Positions 40,103-51,173 of a stretch of 64,000 nucleotides of DNA are shown piece after piece. Below the pieces are notes generated by a model, which was not told the DNA's origin, did not search any database, and worked only from the letters and a program-made list of their open reading frames with translations. The position numbers and the translations under genes are program-made. The number at the start of each line of letters is the position of its first letter. The first letter of the stretch is position 1. The DNA is from Asparagopsis taxiformis (taxonomy: Eukaryota > Rhodophyta > Florideophyceae > Bonnemaisoniales > Bonnemaisoniaceae), in assembly GCA_030407315.1 (NCBI GenBank), contig JALQPE010001751.1:1-64000 (forward strand), written 5' to 3'.

Positions 40103-43100
40103 CTATGCTGAACGTGGTGGGTATCCATCTTCTCTAGTTAAGACGCTCACTTCACCACCAGAAAGAATATCACTATTGTGCTCTACAATGCCACTTTGTC
40201 TATCGTATGAACAAACTCCTGACTCGCAGTTATGTACGTGCAAAAATTCTCGGACCCCGTCGTTCATTTCAACGTGAACTATAGTATCATTCCCACCTTT
40301 CCGGTACATACCGTCTCCAGTGCATGTCAAGGGAATGCAGACAGCATATGGAGTTTTCTGCTTCCATTTCTTTGCCTTCTTCTCCTCTCCTGGCCCTACC
40401 ACAATAAAAAATGACAATGTGACGAAAAGGACACGTCTAGAACATGTGAATTCCTCCATGCTCGTCCTGCTATGGGCGGGTACTACTATACCAGCATCAT
40501 ACCATCCATCTTTGCACACTGCTTGAATGATGCTTCCAGGTTCAGCACGCCCTAACCTCGATTCGCTCTCAGATCCCTCATGACTAGTGCGCACTCTTTG
40601 TGCGGCAGTGAGCCACCATAGTCGTTCACCATGTTGAGACCCGTTTACCTGTCTGGTTCTGAGAAAAGTTTCAGAAGCTTTACGTATCCTTGCCATCATG
40701 ACGGTTTCTTCTGCCGGAACATTTTTCGCGTCTTCAACAGATTCCCCTCGCCACCGCGTGATTGGACAGTGGGTGCTCACCATAGTACTGCTCCTCTCTG
40801 ATATGAGATGGAATACAGGACTTAAGAAGCATCTTTTTGCTGCCTCTTCTGTCGCATGTGGACTCTCCGAAATTCCTTTTCCTAGTGCAAAATACACGCG
40901 TCTGCAATCGGCAGACGTCCATTGTTTTGTATTGTGACCTACCGCACCCAGCGTGATGGCTATTCGTGCGAGCCAGTCATCGGCCATGATGAGCTCCATT
41001 GATGACAGATGTTCATTCTTATGGTTCGAGTTTCGAACCCCTCTTTTAAGAGGCTGGTGCATTCTCTCGAATAAAAGCTCTTCCACATGTTTCGCAGCTC
41101 CAAAAGCTGGTAATGTATGTACGCAAAATTTTATCAACCGATGCAAGTTCGGTTTGTCCAGATGTTTCATTGCAATAGGATCCTTCTTGCATACCTCATG
41201 CAGTTCTTTCATATAGTCTGAAACAAGAGCTAGAATGTAGTCATGGCGTCCGCCATTCTCGGCCTCGAACCTCCTCGTTGACTCAAGTCCATCTATCCAC
41301 CATGTTGGGATGAATCGAATGCTGGCAACAACCATTTGAAACTTTTTCAGCAAACGAAGAATACGTTCAAGTTTTTCATACCCGTCCCAAGAGTTCCCGA
41401 TGACGATACGAAATGCCGAATAAAATGCTTGGGGAGCTACAACGAGAACAGCGAATATATCGCTCATGTTCACCGATAATAGGTAGTTCTGCCCGAATAC
41501 CTGACTCTGACTACTCAAACAGAACATTCGGAGGGTATTCAGTAGAACTGTTTCCGCAACATTTCGAAGTACAGGTGTTGCTGCGGTGATTGTCGCATTC
41601 ATCACATCTTGAGCCAGTCCGGAGAGCAGATGGTCTGGGGCAACTACAGCAGAGCGATATGGATCGAATTGACAAGGAACAACTGGAACTCCTTCTTCGT
41701 TTGTAGGAACTCCTCTCCGCACACGATTAAGGGATTCACTCAAATTATGGAGTGCCTTATTCTCAATCGGATCTAGGCTTAGTCCAAGAACTTTGAGCTG
41801 ATCTTGCGATGCGACTTCCCTCACAAGCTTGTTTCGGTGCATTCCTCGGGCATGCATACTCATCTGACTGTTTAGCAATGCTGTGTATGCATTTCGTGAA
41901 CCTCCACTGCTGCTCATATCTTGCTTTTCGAAAATGCAGCTATGGCATGGTGTATTACTGGTGTGTCCACGGACATCCAGAGTATGCGAAACAGCTGGGT
42001 AGTCTCTGATAAATCCAACAGGATCCAGGAATATGACCACGTCTTCTCCATTTGCATCTTTCGCTGGAAAACCGTCTGTACTTCCCTTCACAATGTCGGG
42101 TACAACTCTCTCAATTACAACATTTGTTGAAACTCCCGGGGGAACGAATCCAAGAACGCGGACTGCGTGGAAGCTTGCTCTCTTGCTTGGCTGTATGCCT
42201 AATGGAAGCATATAGCAGCCACCAAAACTTCCTTTCCGGCTTGTGAACGGCTGGAAGTCATCAGCATATAGCAGAAATCGGTATACGATATATTTCCTGC
42301 CATCTGAAAGATTCCCCTCACTGCAGGCATCCATACGTTTAGAGCCGGGGTGCCATCTAGACCTCTTGTCTGGAGCTCCTATGAGCTGGACGTCTTTCAC
42401 CCGAATTTGTTCGCGATGTAGCTGCCCAGTTGCTCCCCTTGTGGAGCAAATGAGAAAAGTCGCATGTTCAGAGCGTCCCTTTTTCAGATGTCTGTTCACG
42501 AGTAGTAACTCTTCAAATGTGCTCCCATCAGACTTACTTTTTGGCCGAAACAGAGTGATAGCGTCACCTGCCCGAATATCATTGTTGCAATGTTCTCCGT
42601 CGAGCGTTGTGGTGGAGACGACACGCCTCGCATTTCTTTTCTCAGTTTCTTCCATTGCATCGATTTGCGGGCCTATCACATCTTCCATATTTGATTCTTG
42701 TTGTTCTTCTCCGGTTGCAAGATAACTTGCAATGATGATAGCTTCAATTCTCCAGTCACTCCTTGCTGTAAAACTTCTTCTGCTCCTAGAATTCTTTCCA
42801 GTTTCGATGTTCTTTCCCTGTTTCGTTCTGGCTCCTCCCAGCTTAGCCACCAGGGCCTCTTGATTTGTCGTCGGCATACATATGATCCTCAACTCGTCTC
42901 CATGTCGGGCGTATACCTTTCTGTGCATCTTGTGACCGTCATGATCTGATGCACTTACCGAAATGCGATGGAATGGGTCATTCAGAACAGCTGAACGGCA
43001 TTTGACAATGAAAGAGTTTTCAATACTTTCTGAAGCAATTTGATATGCTTCATCTTCTCTTTCATCACTACTATCCCTTTTACTAGACTTTATGCAGTCC

Positions 43101-43804
43101 AGAATGGGTCCGGTCTGTATATCCCTTTCCGCCCATGTGCTCGGTAGCACGACTCGTACCGATGTAGTACAATGAGCTCTACGGCTACTAGACAGTCCTG
43201 GAGACATCTTTCCAAGCCTAGAGCCGCTTTTTGTTACATCTATTTCACACGTTGTATCCATGCTTTGTGGGAAACATGTTTTCAGAATGAACGGTAAAAT
43301 GACTTTCCTCATGTACGAGTCGCTGGGTGCTTGATCCGAAATGTCCCGCTTGAAATTAGACATCTCACGCATACCTTCATAGTCCTTGCGTTTCATCCGT
43401 AGCGTTCCACTAAGCAATATTATTGCAGAGAATACTGGCCAGGTCAGCAGATTATCCACAAGTCCGCGGTCATCTTCCGCTGCCTCTTCTCCGTCGTGGT
43501 CATCACAGCTCTCGGCCGAGCTTTCCTCAGAGCCTATCGTTTCTTCTTCTCTGGTAACTTTTCCAGCCTCAAAAAATGCAATGTGCTCTTCTCCATTGCC
43601 ACTAGAAATATTCTCGTCTTCAGCAGATGCTTTTCCGACGTTTTCGTCCGGTATATCGGCGTGAACCTCGAATGTTTCGTTCGAAACTAGCGGGGTTTCC
43701 CCATTTTCGTGCCTTGTCCCACTTTCGTATGGGATTGGCAATGATTCAAACCTTCTCCGGGTTCTTCGAGGTGTACCTTTCTTCCGAACAGCTGTTCGTT
43801 TCAT
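40103..43804 (-). CDS. CACTA/Plavaka-type (Tnp2-like) DDE transposase
   Basis: 1233 codons from ATG 43804, no interruption. A transposase would excise and reinsert its element. Pattern match to the Tnp2 family: YADDFQPF at about 514 (first Asp), a block ending DYPAVSHTLDVRGHTSNTPC near 597 (second Asp), then CHSC (about 618), and a later FERMHQPLKRG near 911 as the probable catalytic Glu. The first ~110 residues are Glu/Asp-rich. The last ~170 residues (GSIIQAV to DGYPPRSA) form an extra domain also present in the fragment at 12811-14515, so it is a family trait. Terminal inverted repeats were not located. Assignment to the CMC superfamily rests on motif order, not on a database search. It may mobilise the neighbouring ParB genes. 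Confidence 0.8.
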   Translation of the reverse strand: MKRTAVRKKGTPRRTRRRFESLPIPYESGTRHENGETPLVSNETFEVHADIPDENVGKASAEDENISSGNGEEHIAFFEAGKVTREEETIGSEESSAESCDDHDGEEAAEDDRGLVDNLLTWPVFSAIILLSGTLRMKRKDYEGMREMSNFKRDISDQAPSDSYMRKVILPFILKTCFPQSMDTTCEIDVTKSGSRLGKMSPGLSSSRRAHCTTSVRVVLPSTWAERDIQTGPILDCIKSSKRDSSDEREDEAYQIASESIENSFIVKCRSAVLNDPFHRISVSASDHDGHKMHRKVYARHGDELRIICMPTTNQEALVAKLGGARTKQGKNIETGKNSRSRRSFTARSDWRIEAIIIASYLATGEEQQESNMEDVIGPQIDAMEETEKRNARRVVSTTTLDGEHCNNDIRAGDAITLFRPKSKSDGSTFEELLLVNRHLKKGRSEHATFLICSTRGATGQLHREQIRVKDVQLIGAPDKRSRWHPGSKRMDACSEGNLSDGRKYIVYRFLLYADDFQPFTSRKGSFGGCYMLPLGIQPSKRASFHAVRVLGFVPPGVSTNVVIERVVPDIVKGSTDGFPAKDANGEDVVIFLDPVGFIRDYPAVSHTLDVRGHTSNTPCHSCIFEKQDMSSSGGSRNAYTALLNSQMSMHARGMHRNKLVREVASQDQLKVLGLSLDPIENKALHNLSESLNRVRRGVPTNEEGVPVVPCQFDPYRSAVVAPDHLLSGLAQDVMNATITAATPVLRNVAETVLLNTLRMFCLSSQSQVFGQNYLLSVNMSDIFAVLVVAPQAFYSAFRIVIGNSWDGYEKLERILRLLKKFQMVVASIRFIPTWWIDGLESTRRFEAENGGRHDYILALVSDYMKELHEVCKKDPIAMKHLDKPNLHRLIKFCVHTLPAFGAAKHVEELLFERMHQPLKRGVRNSNHKNEHLSSMELIMADDWLARIAITLGAVGHNTKQWTSADCRRVYFALGKGISESPHATEEAAKRCFLSPVFHLISERSSTMVSTHCPITRWRGESVEDAKNVPAEETVMMARIRKASETFLRTRQVNGSQHGERLWWLTAAQRVRTSHEGSESESRLGRAEPGSIIQAVCKDGWYDAGIVVPAHSRTSMEEFTCSRRVLFVTLSFFIVVGPGEEKKAKKWKQKTPYAVCIPLTCTGDGMYRKGGNDTIVHVEMNDGVREFLHVHNCESGVCSYDRQSGIVEHNSDILSGGEVSVLTREDGYPPRSA

Positions 43805-45234
43805 CTCTTCTCTTTGGATTCGAGAGAACCTTGCACAAATTGTGGATTAATGTCAACTAGTAGGCAACTAATAAGATGGTATCCGTCTCTTTTTAACCAG
43901 GCCACTGTAATAGTTTATAGTACCTATATTTTCTTACCGTTACATCTTATCGAAAACTTCACACTGACTAGTGTCCTACCTAACTCAAGGAAAAGGTGAC
44001 TTGATTTCCCATGTTGGGTTCTTCAGCGATCTTTAATGCCTCCAACGATTCCTGCTTCCTTTTCTGAATGAAATACACGAATCATTTACAATTTAGCTTC
44101 AGTACATGGTATAATAGGCCTCAATAGTAATCTTGTTATGGTAATAAACTATATATAGATGAGAACACGGTTGCAATTCTCTTTCGGATTGTCTACTACT
44201 CTAATTTACAGCATTTATTCGATGTTTCTCCTTCAGTATGCAGCTAAACATCAATACCAAGACTTTTAGGTTGGTTTGACATTGCGTAGGGGCATGATTT
44301 CTATTTCTGCTAATTTATCACGTCCAGAAAATTCGACAGATCATCCGCTGCCAAATCATCTGCCACATCATCGTCTGCCAAATCATCTGCCTTCTAGTTA
44401 CGACGAGGTCATTATGAGTGGATGAGCTGTCTATTTAAGGCTGTTGACGCGCGACGTATAGGACCATTTCATCATCCGGTTATCATGAAGATGACAGGTA
44501 AGGCTGGTACGTTGTCGAGTAGGTATCTTTCCCTCTCTCATTTCTTTCCACATGCTTTCCATGAAAGATAGTGCACTAACCATAAATATCGTTCTTCGCT
44601 GATCCTATTCTAGTCTATTGATTGCAAATGATTCTGGCATAGGTATTGGTTATAGGTTGGAATGACGAAAGCTTGCAAGCTTTCGTCATTCCAACCTACA
44701 ACCAATACCTTTGCACGCAAAAATAGTTCAATGATGGTAAGTTTGTTCATTCCATTCATACTCATGTTCTTCTCATCCTTTACAATACTTTTCTATATCC
44801 GATTGCTAACCTGTTGCAAATCATCTGTAATGGTGTTTATTTCCCTCCTGTCTGAACATCACATGTAGTTTTGAAACAGCAAGGAACTCGATTTGCTTGC
44901 ACAATAGTCCTGGTTGTAGAGATAGTAAGATTTTAGATACGATAGTTCGATTTTATGAGTAGTCTAGTCTAATGATAGAACTGGAACAATCCTTCAGGCA
45001 TCGTTGTCCTTGCTACATAAAAATTCTGACATCCTTTTAGATCACACTTGGTTATCCCTATACACTTCTATGAAGACCACCGAGAGAGATACTCCATTCT
45101 GCCCGACATTTCGTAGCCAGATGCCTGAACATGCGGCTGGAATGGCATTTCCACCTCATTCTATCTTCCTGAACATCAATTGTAGGCACTAGAAAGTATT
45201 ACCCTAGGCATCATATTCTACTACTTTCCCGTTC
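43805..45234. other. Intergenic spacer with one long palindrome
   Basis: About 1.4 kb with no supported gene. It contains short direct repeats of TCATCTGCCA (about 44340-44395) and a 70-bp palindrome (44641-44710). Nothing else recognised. Confidence 0.5.
44641..44710. repeat. 70-bp near-perfect palindrome
   Basis: Two 35-base arms starting AGGTATTGGTTATAGGTTGG meet at AAGCTTGCAAGCTT with one mismatch and no loop. No gene overlaps it. Confidence 0.9.
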
Positions 45235-46405
45235 TGTCCGAGTCAGTACCGCCAGGCACTACAATTTACTGGTTCAGTATAGACTTCCCGGCAGTAAATT
45301 GTACTGTCTCAAGCACTAGTTCCAGGTAGTGAAATGTACTGCCACAGGTAGCACTTCCAGGTAGTACACTGCACTGCCACAGGCAGTAACTGGTACTGTC
45401 CTATGCCCCTGTCGAGTACAACACTATCAGACAGTACTTTACACTGATCTGGACAGCTCTATAATACATCAAAATCTACTACTTTTTGTAGTGCTGTGGG
45501 GCAGCAATTCACATATCCTGGAGCAGTACAGCGTGGCAGTGATTTACACATACGCAAGTAGTAGAGCACGGCAGCACTTTCCACCACGGCAAGTAGCACG
45601 GTACGGTAGCACTTTTCGTATCATAAAGCAGTACTATCAGGAAGCTTTTCCCAGAGACTATCAGCACCTCATTTCATTGCTTTCACACATTTCGTCAGAC
45701 ATCATAATTTACTGTCCCCACTCGCTTCCACAGGCAGTAGAATACACAGCCTCGAAGCATGTCTGCTGTCATCATATTCCACTGCATTACTCTACTGCCA
45801 GAACATAGACTTGTCACTACCTGTAAGTACAAAAAAAAGCAGCACCACACAGCAGCAGAAATTACTGCTTTGTCCAATAATAGAATACAGTACATTTCTC
45901 TGCCTCTGCCATGACCTGCAGGCAGTATCATACAGTACATCGGGGCACTACCTAAATATAGCAAAATGTGCTGCCGTCATTAGGGCCTGCAGCCAGCACA
46001 GCACGCTGCCGGAAACACTAGCTTCTACTGCCACACGGTGCATCCCACGCCACCAAATAGTACTGCCGTGGGCCATATTCCTGGACAGCATATTTTACTC
46101 CCTCCCCGTGCTGCCCAAGTCAGCACAATATACTACTTTATTTTACAGGCCAATGTAGCACAAATCACTGCCAGAAAAACAATCTAAATCCAGCAACTAT
46201 CACTGCCTCCCACCACTGCCTCACCTCATACATCCAGGCAGTACTTTCTACTGCCGTCGGCAGCACATGGCCACTGCCTCCGGGCAGTGCACTGTACTGC
46301 CGGCAAGTAGGGCATTAATTTATATTTTTACAGTACTAAATTTTACTGCCTCAGGCAGTAAATTTTACTGCCGTACAGTACTGCCCCAGGCCCGATTTCA
46401 GACAC
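45235..46405. repeat. CAGTAAATTTTACTG palindrome array (right), decayed
   Basis: About 1.2 kb dominated by variants of GGCAGTAnnnnTACTGCC, with many single-base changes. The best-preserved units are at 46330-46385 (AAATTTTACTGCC, GGCAGTAAATTTTACTGCC). Same core as the array at 33575-33945. Open frames across it are repeat artefacts. Confidence 0.82.
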
Positions 46406-47172
46406 AGTAGTGTAACAAAACGCTCCACGGACGCCGCCGCGAGAAGCGAACCCGCGCAACGATTGTGCCACCGGCTAACGTGAAGCCGCAGAAACGACCA
46501 GCGCGACGGCGCTAATGACGTCAACGGCTATACGAAAAGCCAAGCCCGCCGGCAACGACGTTATCAACGGAACCGCAACGCACCGCGACGAATCGCTGCG
46601 TACACGCCACGGCGTAGAACGTCAAACCGACTCACGCGCGAGCCGGTCTGACGTTCGACGAATTTTGTCGCTCAGCTCAACGGAGCAAATTAAAATTAAC
46701 ACCGACGTGCTACGCGTCAAAGAGCCCGAACGCTCAACGGAATTCGACACCCGACGGGGTTATCCGCACGAGAAACGACGGCAGAAACGATTTCCGAGTT
46801 AGTTACTAAATGATACGCACGCCAACGGGCTCTACGATCGAGGTTAACGTACCACTCGCAGTGAAAAGCCGCCGCTACGCGCCGCCGCTTTGTCGAATAA
46901 CCACGAATTGCACGAACCTGCCAACGGGCACGCGCCGCCGCGAACTCGAAGCACGGGCTACGTAAGCCATACGACACCCGACGGGGTAGACGCCACAACA
47001 AAAAATTGTGGGGAGGGGCTTAACGCACACCCCTCCCCCGCTGCAGACGACCTGCAAATACGTATTACGAATCTCAACGGAGCCATGCGATTACGCAAAG
47101 AAACAAACGAAAGTTTACGAAGCAGCTCGATGCTAAAAGCCTACGAGGCCTACGCACTAACCTAGGAACGAC

Positions 47173-49401
47173 CTAGTAGCGACGCGAACGCTTGCCCGCA
47201 GGGTCATACGGACCAGGGCCTTCGCCGCGGCTATCGTGGCTGCGGCTGCGACTGGGCTGAACGAAGCCCGGCGCGTACGGATCGACAGTCTGCGTGACCA
47301 CGGGAGCTCGCTCGCGACGCGACGCGGGATCCCCAGCGTAAGGGCCCGCAGTCCCGTGACTGCGTGTATCCGAAGGGCGCGCCGAAGCGGGGTCGCGTGG
47401 CAGGTACGCCGCCGCGTGGCCATACCCAACGGGGTTTCCGTAGCCGCCGCCACTTGCGTATCCGTAGGAATCGTCACGACCACCAACGGCTGGTGCGTAA
47501 CCATGAGTCGCCGCGGCGAGACGTTCCGAAATCGCGCGTTCCGTTGCCAAGCGGGCAGTTAGGTCCAACGTCTGGGCCCTGAACTCTTCGGCTGCGCGAG
47601 CCACGGACGTGATAAGGGAACGAATATTCCAACCGTCCGCACGAGGCGGAGCGGCCATCGACGTACCGAAAAGCCGACGGGCATCCTCATCGGAGACGCG
47701 GTCGTCCAGGCTCACGAAGCGTGGCGCGCGCTCGGCCGGCGTGACCACATCCGGACGACCGACGCGGGCAACGTTGCCCCCTCCCGTAGCCTCGCGTGGC
47801 ACGATCTCTCGAGGATCCGGCGCACGCGGGCGCTTCGTTTTGATGGCCACGACGGCCAGAACGCGACCCGCGGGGGCGCTCGTTGCCCCCGAGGCCGCCG
47901 AAATAACCGGTACGATTGCCACGACGGCGTTCGGAACGGGAAGCGACCCGCGGCACGTAAGCCCCATCGCTACGCACGGAGACGAACTCCTGGTTATCGC
48001 CGCTTGCGTAATCGGGGCGTATAACCCGTTACTCCGGCCCCAACGCAAGGGCGCCGCGAGCCTCAGCCAACGCGCTGGTAACGGAGACGAACGTGTCGGA
48101 ACCGTCCACCGGGATTGCACGAAGCATCTCGTAGTCGGCCAGGAAGTCCAACGTGGACTCCGGAAGTAGGCACGCGCGCCCGAACTCACGACGTTCCACG
48201 AACAGCGAGCATGCGAGCATCGCTGCGTGTTCGATATCCACAGCCATGAGGAAACATTCCTTCACGGGGGCAGGCGCGTCCTTCACGGCATCGGTAAAAT
48301 AATGCACTACGCGTGGTAGCAACGTGGACGACCCACGGGGGTACGGAAACTCCTCCACTACTTCCAGCAACGGCGGGAAGTAGAGCTCGCTCGGGACGAC
48401 CCACGGAGCCGACGCGTGCGACACGCGGTAGTCGTCCGCATTCACGTGACGGAGCGCGAAATGGTCGTCGTACGACACCACGCTCTTGGAGATGACGCTC
48501 AACGAAAGAGCAGTCTTCCATTCGGCACGTTGCCTTTCGGAAAGTGTCCGCGAACACACGAAGACGGACGCCACCGAGATGAACGGTGGTTCCTCGGGCG
48601 TCCCCTTCCACAGGAACGCGTCCATACGGTCCACGTAGATCGCGTCGTTGACGTCACGCAACCACGAGCGGTCGCAACGTATCGACGCCGGGATCTGGTA
48701 ACGTTCCGATCCCGGCGGCCCGACGGCGAAACGATACCCGGCTTCACGCCCCAACGTATCCTCGGCGGAACGCATATAGTCGACAACCGCGCGGGCGCCT
48801 AGACGATCTTTTGCCAACGTGGCGAGATCGTCATTCGTGATAGCCACGCGAGGCAACGCAGCCCACGCGTGGGTCAGGACGCCTACGTTGAGCGCCACAC
48901 CGCCACGTGAAGCGGTACCGACTGTCCCAGCGGGGTCACCACTCTCCGGCGAAGGATCCTGGCGAGGGGAACGAGGCGAGCCGTCACGACGGGGCACGCC
49001 CGTGCGGGCCGCCGCCCCAGCACGACGCGAACGAGCGGCCGCTGCCATCGCGGCTACACCCACCGACGGGGCCGCGACATCCGGAATGATGGGTGACGAA
49101 TTCCCCGAGTCGGACGCCGTTGCGTCATCATCACGTGGGGCATCGGCCCTAGCAGCCTCGGCAGGCGTCACGGAAGCCACCAGGCGAGACGGAGCCATCG
49201 GGCGAGACGACGAGGCGACGGCCTGCAAAGCAACGGCTTGACCCTCCCTAACGGATGGGGCGGGCGCGACGGACGCTTCCGTCGCTGGCGGCGCACCGGC
49301 CCCGACGAGGGAGGGAGCGCCTGCGAAGGGTTCCTCGCTCCACCTCCAGCAGAGCCGGCGGGCCGCGGAGTGTTGGTATCGGTGCTACGCGTAGTAACCA
49401 T
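47173..49401 (-). pseudogene. Antisense ORF of ME3, frame-broken
   Basis: Homologous along its whole length to the intact antisense ORF of ME2 (51174-53402), from MVTTRST to the C-terminal PAGKRSRRY. At least two frame breaks: near 49325, where a GGG in ME2 is GG here, and near 48050, just after the ALALGPE block. Protein-level differences between breaks are modest, suggesting the ORF was under constraint until recently. Confidence 0.88.
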
Positions 49402-49913
49402 CGTGGTTAGTTCGTACGCGACGAAGACGAAGAGTGCAACGAGCACGAAGACGAGAGCCACGCGGGCAAGACGAAGCAAGAGAACGTAAGGAACGGAAGT
49501 AGCCAGGAGTACCCAGCGGGGGAAAGAGGCGAGGAAGAACGGAAAGGCAACGGCCTGGATGACGATGGTGAGAGGAAGGGTGAGCGACGATCGCTATCAC
49601 GTTAAGCCGCGGCTTAAATAAACTTCGGACAACCGTTGTCGTAATTCCCGCTGGCAGATTCACGAAATGGCCGCGGCCTACGCACGTATCACGCTGAATT
49701 GAAGCACACCCGCGTGGTGGAATTGGACACTGCATTCGATTGCAGGAAACTCCTAAGCGAGGCATTGACGAACGATGCCAACGGGCGGGCCTCGATGATT
49801 ACGAAAGAGCCGGAGCGCACGGGCGCGCTCTGGCGCCGTAGCGAACCGATCAGCCAACCGGGCCGCGTACGTTTAAGCGAGATTTTTCGGGACAACTGCC
49901 ACGTCCGCAGTTG

Positions 49914-49918
49914 TACCC
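49914..49918. other. Target-site duplication TACCC (left) of ME2
   Basis: TACCC directly before the ME2 LTR; the same five bases follow the other LTR at 62983-62987. Five-base duplications are usual for Ty3/gypsy integration. Confidence 0.92.
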
Positions 49919-50578
49919 TGTGGAACCACGTTAGTTCTAGAAGTAGCTGGTACGAGCCACGGACACGCTGTCCTTAACGAAACGAAACGAGCAGTCCACC
50001 CGCTGGTGTTTTGACTGTATTGTTAGGTAGGAAGGTAGAGTGGTTAGCGAGTAGACACGAGCGTCACGACGCAACAATCCACGCGAGGATTACGTTAGCA
50101 CACGAGGTGGTACGTCACCGGAGGCGCTCTCGACCAAGCCCGGAGGCACTACACGCAATCAGCCTTACGTGCGGCGATGGGTAGGGAGTACGCAGCTCGA
50201 CGGAGACGAAGCCTCGTTAGGCAAAACGTAAACGTAAACGTAGAAGTCAGTCGTAGACTAGAGCCGTTGCTCGATCGTTGTCTTGTCCCCTTTCCCTCCC
50301 GGCACGATGCCAATACCTATATGGCCACGATGGCATCGCTTTACAGTGTAAACACTGTTCGTAACGTCCCCGAATGGGAAAGGACCTTGTGGGTCACACG
50401 TAGGGACCCGTTGGTCCGTTGGCCGTTGCCAGTACGTCCGTTGCACACGTGTGCCGGTTGCGCGCGCGCATGCGCCAGCAATGTTCGTGCATTGCTGTCG
50501 CCGGTCGTGTCCGCCGAGATTCGAATTCCGCGGAAAAACGTAAATATTTGCAATTTCGGAATTGCCACGTATACTACA
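49919..50578 (-). repeat. 3' LTR of ME2
   Basis: Read on the minus strand it starts TGTAGTATACGTGG and ends GGTTCCACA (TG...CA), 660 bp. It appears identical to 62323-62982; the spurious frame starting at 50177 reads the same as the one at 62581 throughout the shared LTR. Confidence 0.93.
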
Positions 50579-50597
50579 CAGCCCCACCCCCACACGT
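50579..50597 (-). other. Polypurine tract of ME2
   Basis: On the minus strand GTGTGGGGGTGGGGCTG lies immediately before the 3' LTR TG. The same tract precedes the ME3/ME4 LTR at 63071. Confidence 0.72.
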
Positions 50598-50958
50598 GGA
50601 CGTCCCGGCCACGCGAGGCCCGTCAGGACGCGCCTGAGACACGGGGCCGTGGCGCCTTTTCGGGTACAACTGCGGACGTGGCAGTTGTCCCGAAAAATCT
50701 CGTTGAAACGTACATGGCCCGGTTGGCTGATCGAATCGCCACGGCGCCGGAGCGCGCGCGTGCGCTCCGGCTCTTTCGTAATCATCGCGGCCCGCCCGTT
50801 GGCGTCGTACGTCAATGCCTCGCTTAGGCGTTTTCCTGCAACGGATGCAGTGTCCAATTCCACCACGCGGGTGTGCTTCAATTCAGCGCGATACGAGCGC
50901 AGGCCGCGGCCTTTTCGTGAATCTGCCAGCGGGCATGTCGACAACGGTCGTCCGAAGG

Positions 50959-50966
50959 ATATTTAA
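50959..50966 (+). promoter_or_regulatory. TATA-like element upstream of ME2 antisense ORF
   Basis: ATATTTAA lies about 215 bases before the first ATG of the antisense ORF. It is followed by the near-palindrome TTAAGCGGCGGCTTAA and a pyrimidine-rich stretch (about 50995-51060). ME3 has TTTATTTAAG at the same relative place. This suggests the antisense ORF has its own promoter instead of depending on the LTR. Confidence 0.45.
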
Positions 50967-51173
50967 GCGGCGGCTTAACGTGATAGCGATCGTCGCTCAC
51001 CCTTCCTCTCACCATCGTCATCCAGGCCGTTGCCTTTCGTTCTCCCTTATCCTCTTCCCCCGCTGGGTACTACTACCTCCGTTCCTTTCGTTCTCTTGTT
51101 CCGTTTAGCCCGCGTGGCTCTCGTCGTCGTGCTCGTTGCACTCGTCGTAATTATCGTGTACAGCGTAACCACG

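Larger units (their letters stand above)
46413..49918 (+). mobile_element. Chromovirus ME3, 5'-truncated left part
   Basis: GC-rich sequence appearing abruptly after the palindrome array. It is co-linear, in inverse orientation, with ME2 from about 54110 down to 50579. It keeps the spacer (46413-47172), a broken antisense ORF (49401-47173) and the 3' internal end, but no gag or pol. It is interrupted at 49918 by ME2 and resumes at 62983. The left border may be a deletion or the edge of a rearrangement. Confidence 0.85.

Noticed and set aside
12811..46410. Endogenous giant-virus segment (methyltransferase, SET and ParB-like genes occur in some large DNA viruses)
   Set aside because: No capsid, packaging ATPase, DNA polymerase or other viral core gene is present, and the only mobility genes are CACTA-type transposases.
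50177..50827. 216-codon ORF in and beyond the ME2 3' LTR, with a look-alike at 62581-63075
   Set aside because: Both start inside the same LTR and diverge once they leave it, so they are read-through of repeat sequence and not a gene.
51030..51173. Transmembrane or signal segment (Val/Leu-rich) before the ME2 antisense ORF
   Set aside because: It has no ATG, the first ATG is at 51174, and the hydrophobic run comes from a low-complexity CGTCGT-like DNA stretch; ME3 has the same run, also without ATG.
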